DNA of 6,216 nt from Actinomycetota bacterium. Lineage in GTDB: Bacteria; Actinomycetota; Thermoleophilia; RBG-16-64-13. Under the pieces are notes generated by a model. It saw nothing but the letters and a program-made list of their open reading frames with translations. It did not search any database and had not been told where the DNA came from. The stretch is taken from the NCBI GenBank assembly GCA_003157225.1, contig PMIZ01000475.1, positions 21,218-27,433 of the forward strand, written 5' to 3'. Shown in pieces: positions 6,184 through 6,216 of this stretch; within the stretch, counting starts at the first letter, position 1, and each line of letters starts with the position of its first letter. The translations under genes were made by a program, and so were the position numbers.

Positions 6184-6212
6184 GCTCCGCCCGCGTCCAA
6201 CGCGGACGGAGC
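6184..6212 (-). promoter_or_regulatory. Strong 12-bp hairpin upstream of the phosphate operon
   Basis: Arms GCTCCGCCCGCG (6184-6195) and CGCGGACGGAGC (6201-6212) surround a 5-base loop. In minus-strand RNA the single imperfect position becomes a U-G wobble, giving a continuous 12-bp stem; on the plus strand it is a C-A mismatch. That bias favours a function in the minus-strand transcript. No T run follows, so it is either a terminator of the next upstream gene lacking a tail, a 5' leader structure, or an operator for the operon. It ends 16 nt before the lipoprotein SD. The right edge of the window hides its context. Confidence 0.5.
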
Positions 6213-6216
6213 AGGG

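Noticed and set aside
5165..6184. Plus-strand open frame of 339 codons over the first DUF47 and lipoprotein genes
   Set aside because: Ser/Arg/Ala-rich shadow crossing two real genes and their junction; no domain and no SD support.
6172..6200. Possible promoter: TTGGAC (6200-6195) with a -10 near 6177
   Set aside because: No TATAAT-like hexamer at 16-18 nt spacing (GTGCTA at 17), the -35 lies mostly in the hairpin loop, and the start point would fall almost on the SD.

Overview
The window is high-GC bacterial DNA carrying two gene sets that converge near position 2300. High GC, frequent GTG/TTG starts with strong Shine-Dalgarno (SD) sites, and overlapping starts and stops suggest an actinobacterial-type genome, perhaps a Thermoleophilia- or Coriobacteriia-like anaerobe. 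This placement is inference; no rRNA or marker gene is present. No mobile element, CRISPR array, tRNA or rRNA was seen.

Plus strand, 1-2210: the 3' end of an ADP-forming acyl/acetyl-CoA synthetase (ATP-grasp C-terminus, cut by the window edge) overlaps by ATGA a 638-residue acetyl-CoA hydrolase/CoA-transferase that carries a C-terminal GNAT acetyltransferase module. The pair links acyl-CoA/acid interconversion and ATP formation with a possible built-in acetylation control.

Convergent gap, 2211-2354: about 144 bases without a gene, holding a 7-bp hairpin but no T tract.

Minus strand, read 6216 to 2355: a compact phosphate-uptake operon. In order it holds a TTG-started lipoprotein of unknown function; an unlisted 27-residue single-membrane-span ORF coupled to it by GTGA; a DUF47/PhoU-like protein; a PiT-family inorganic phosphate transporter that very probably starts at TTG inside a TTGA overlap; a second DUF47 paralogue about 70% identical to the first; and a Nit1/Nit2-type carbon-nitrogen hydrolase. 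The two DUF47 proteins probably control the PiT transporter between them. The lipoprotein and mini-membrane protein could be accessory envelope parts of the same system. The amidase looks like a housekeeping passenger.

The points most worth a second look are the 27-residue ORF, the paired DUF47 genes bracketing pit, an orphan SD exactly 5 nt before an ATA codon upstream of the second DUF47, and the Pat-type GNAT domain joined to a CoA-transferase rather than to the neighbouring synthetase.
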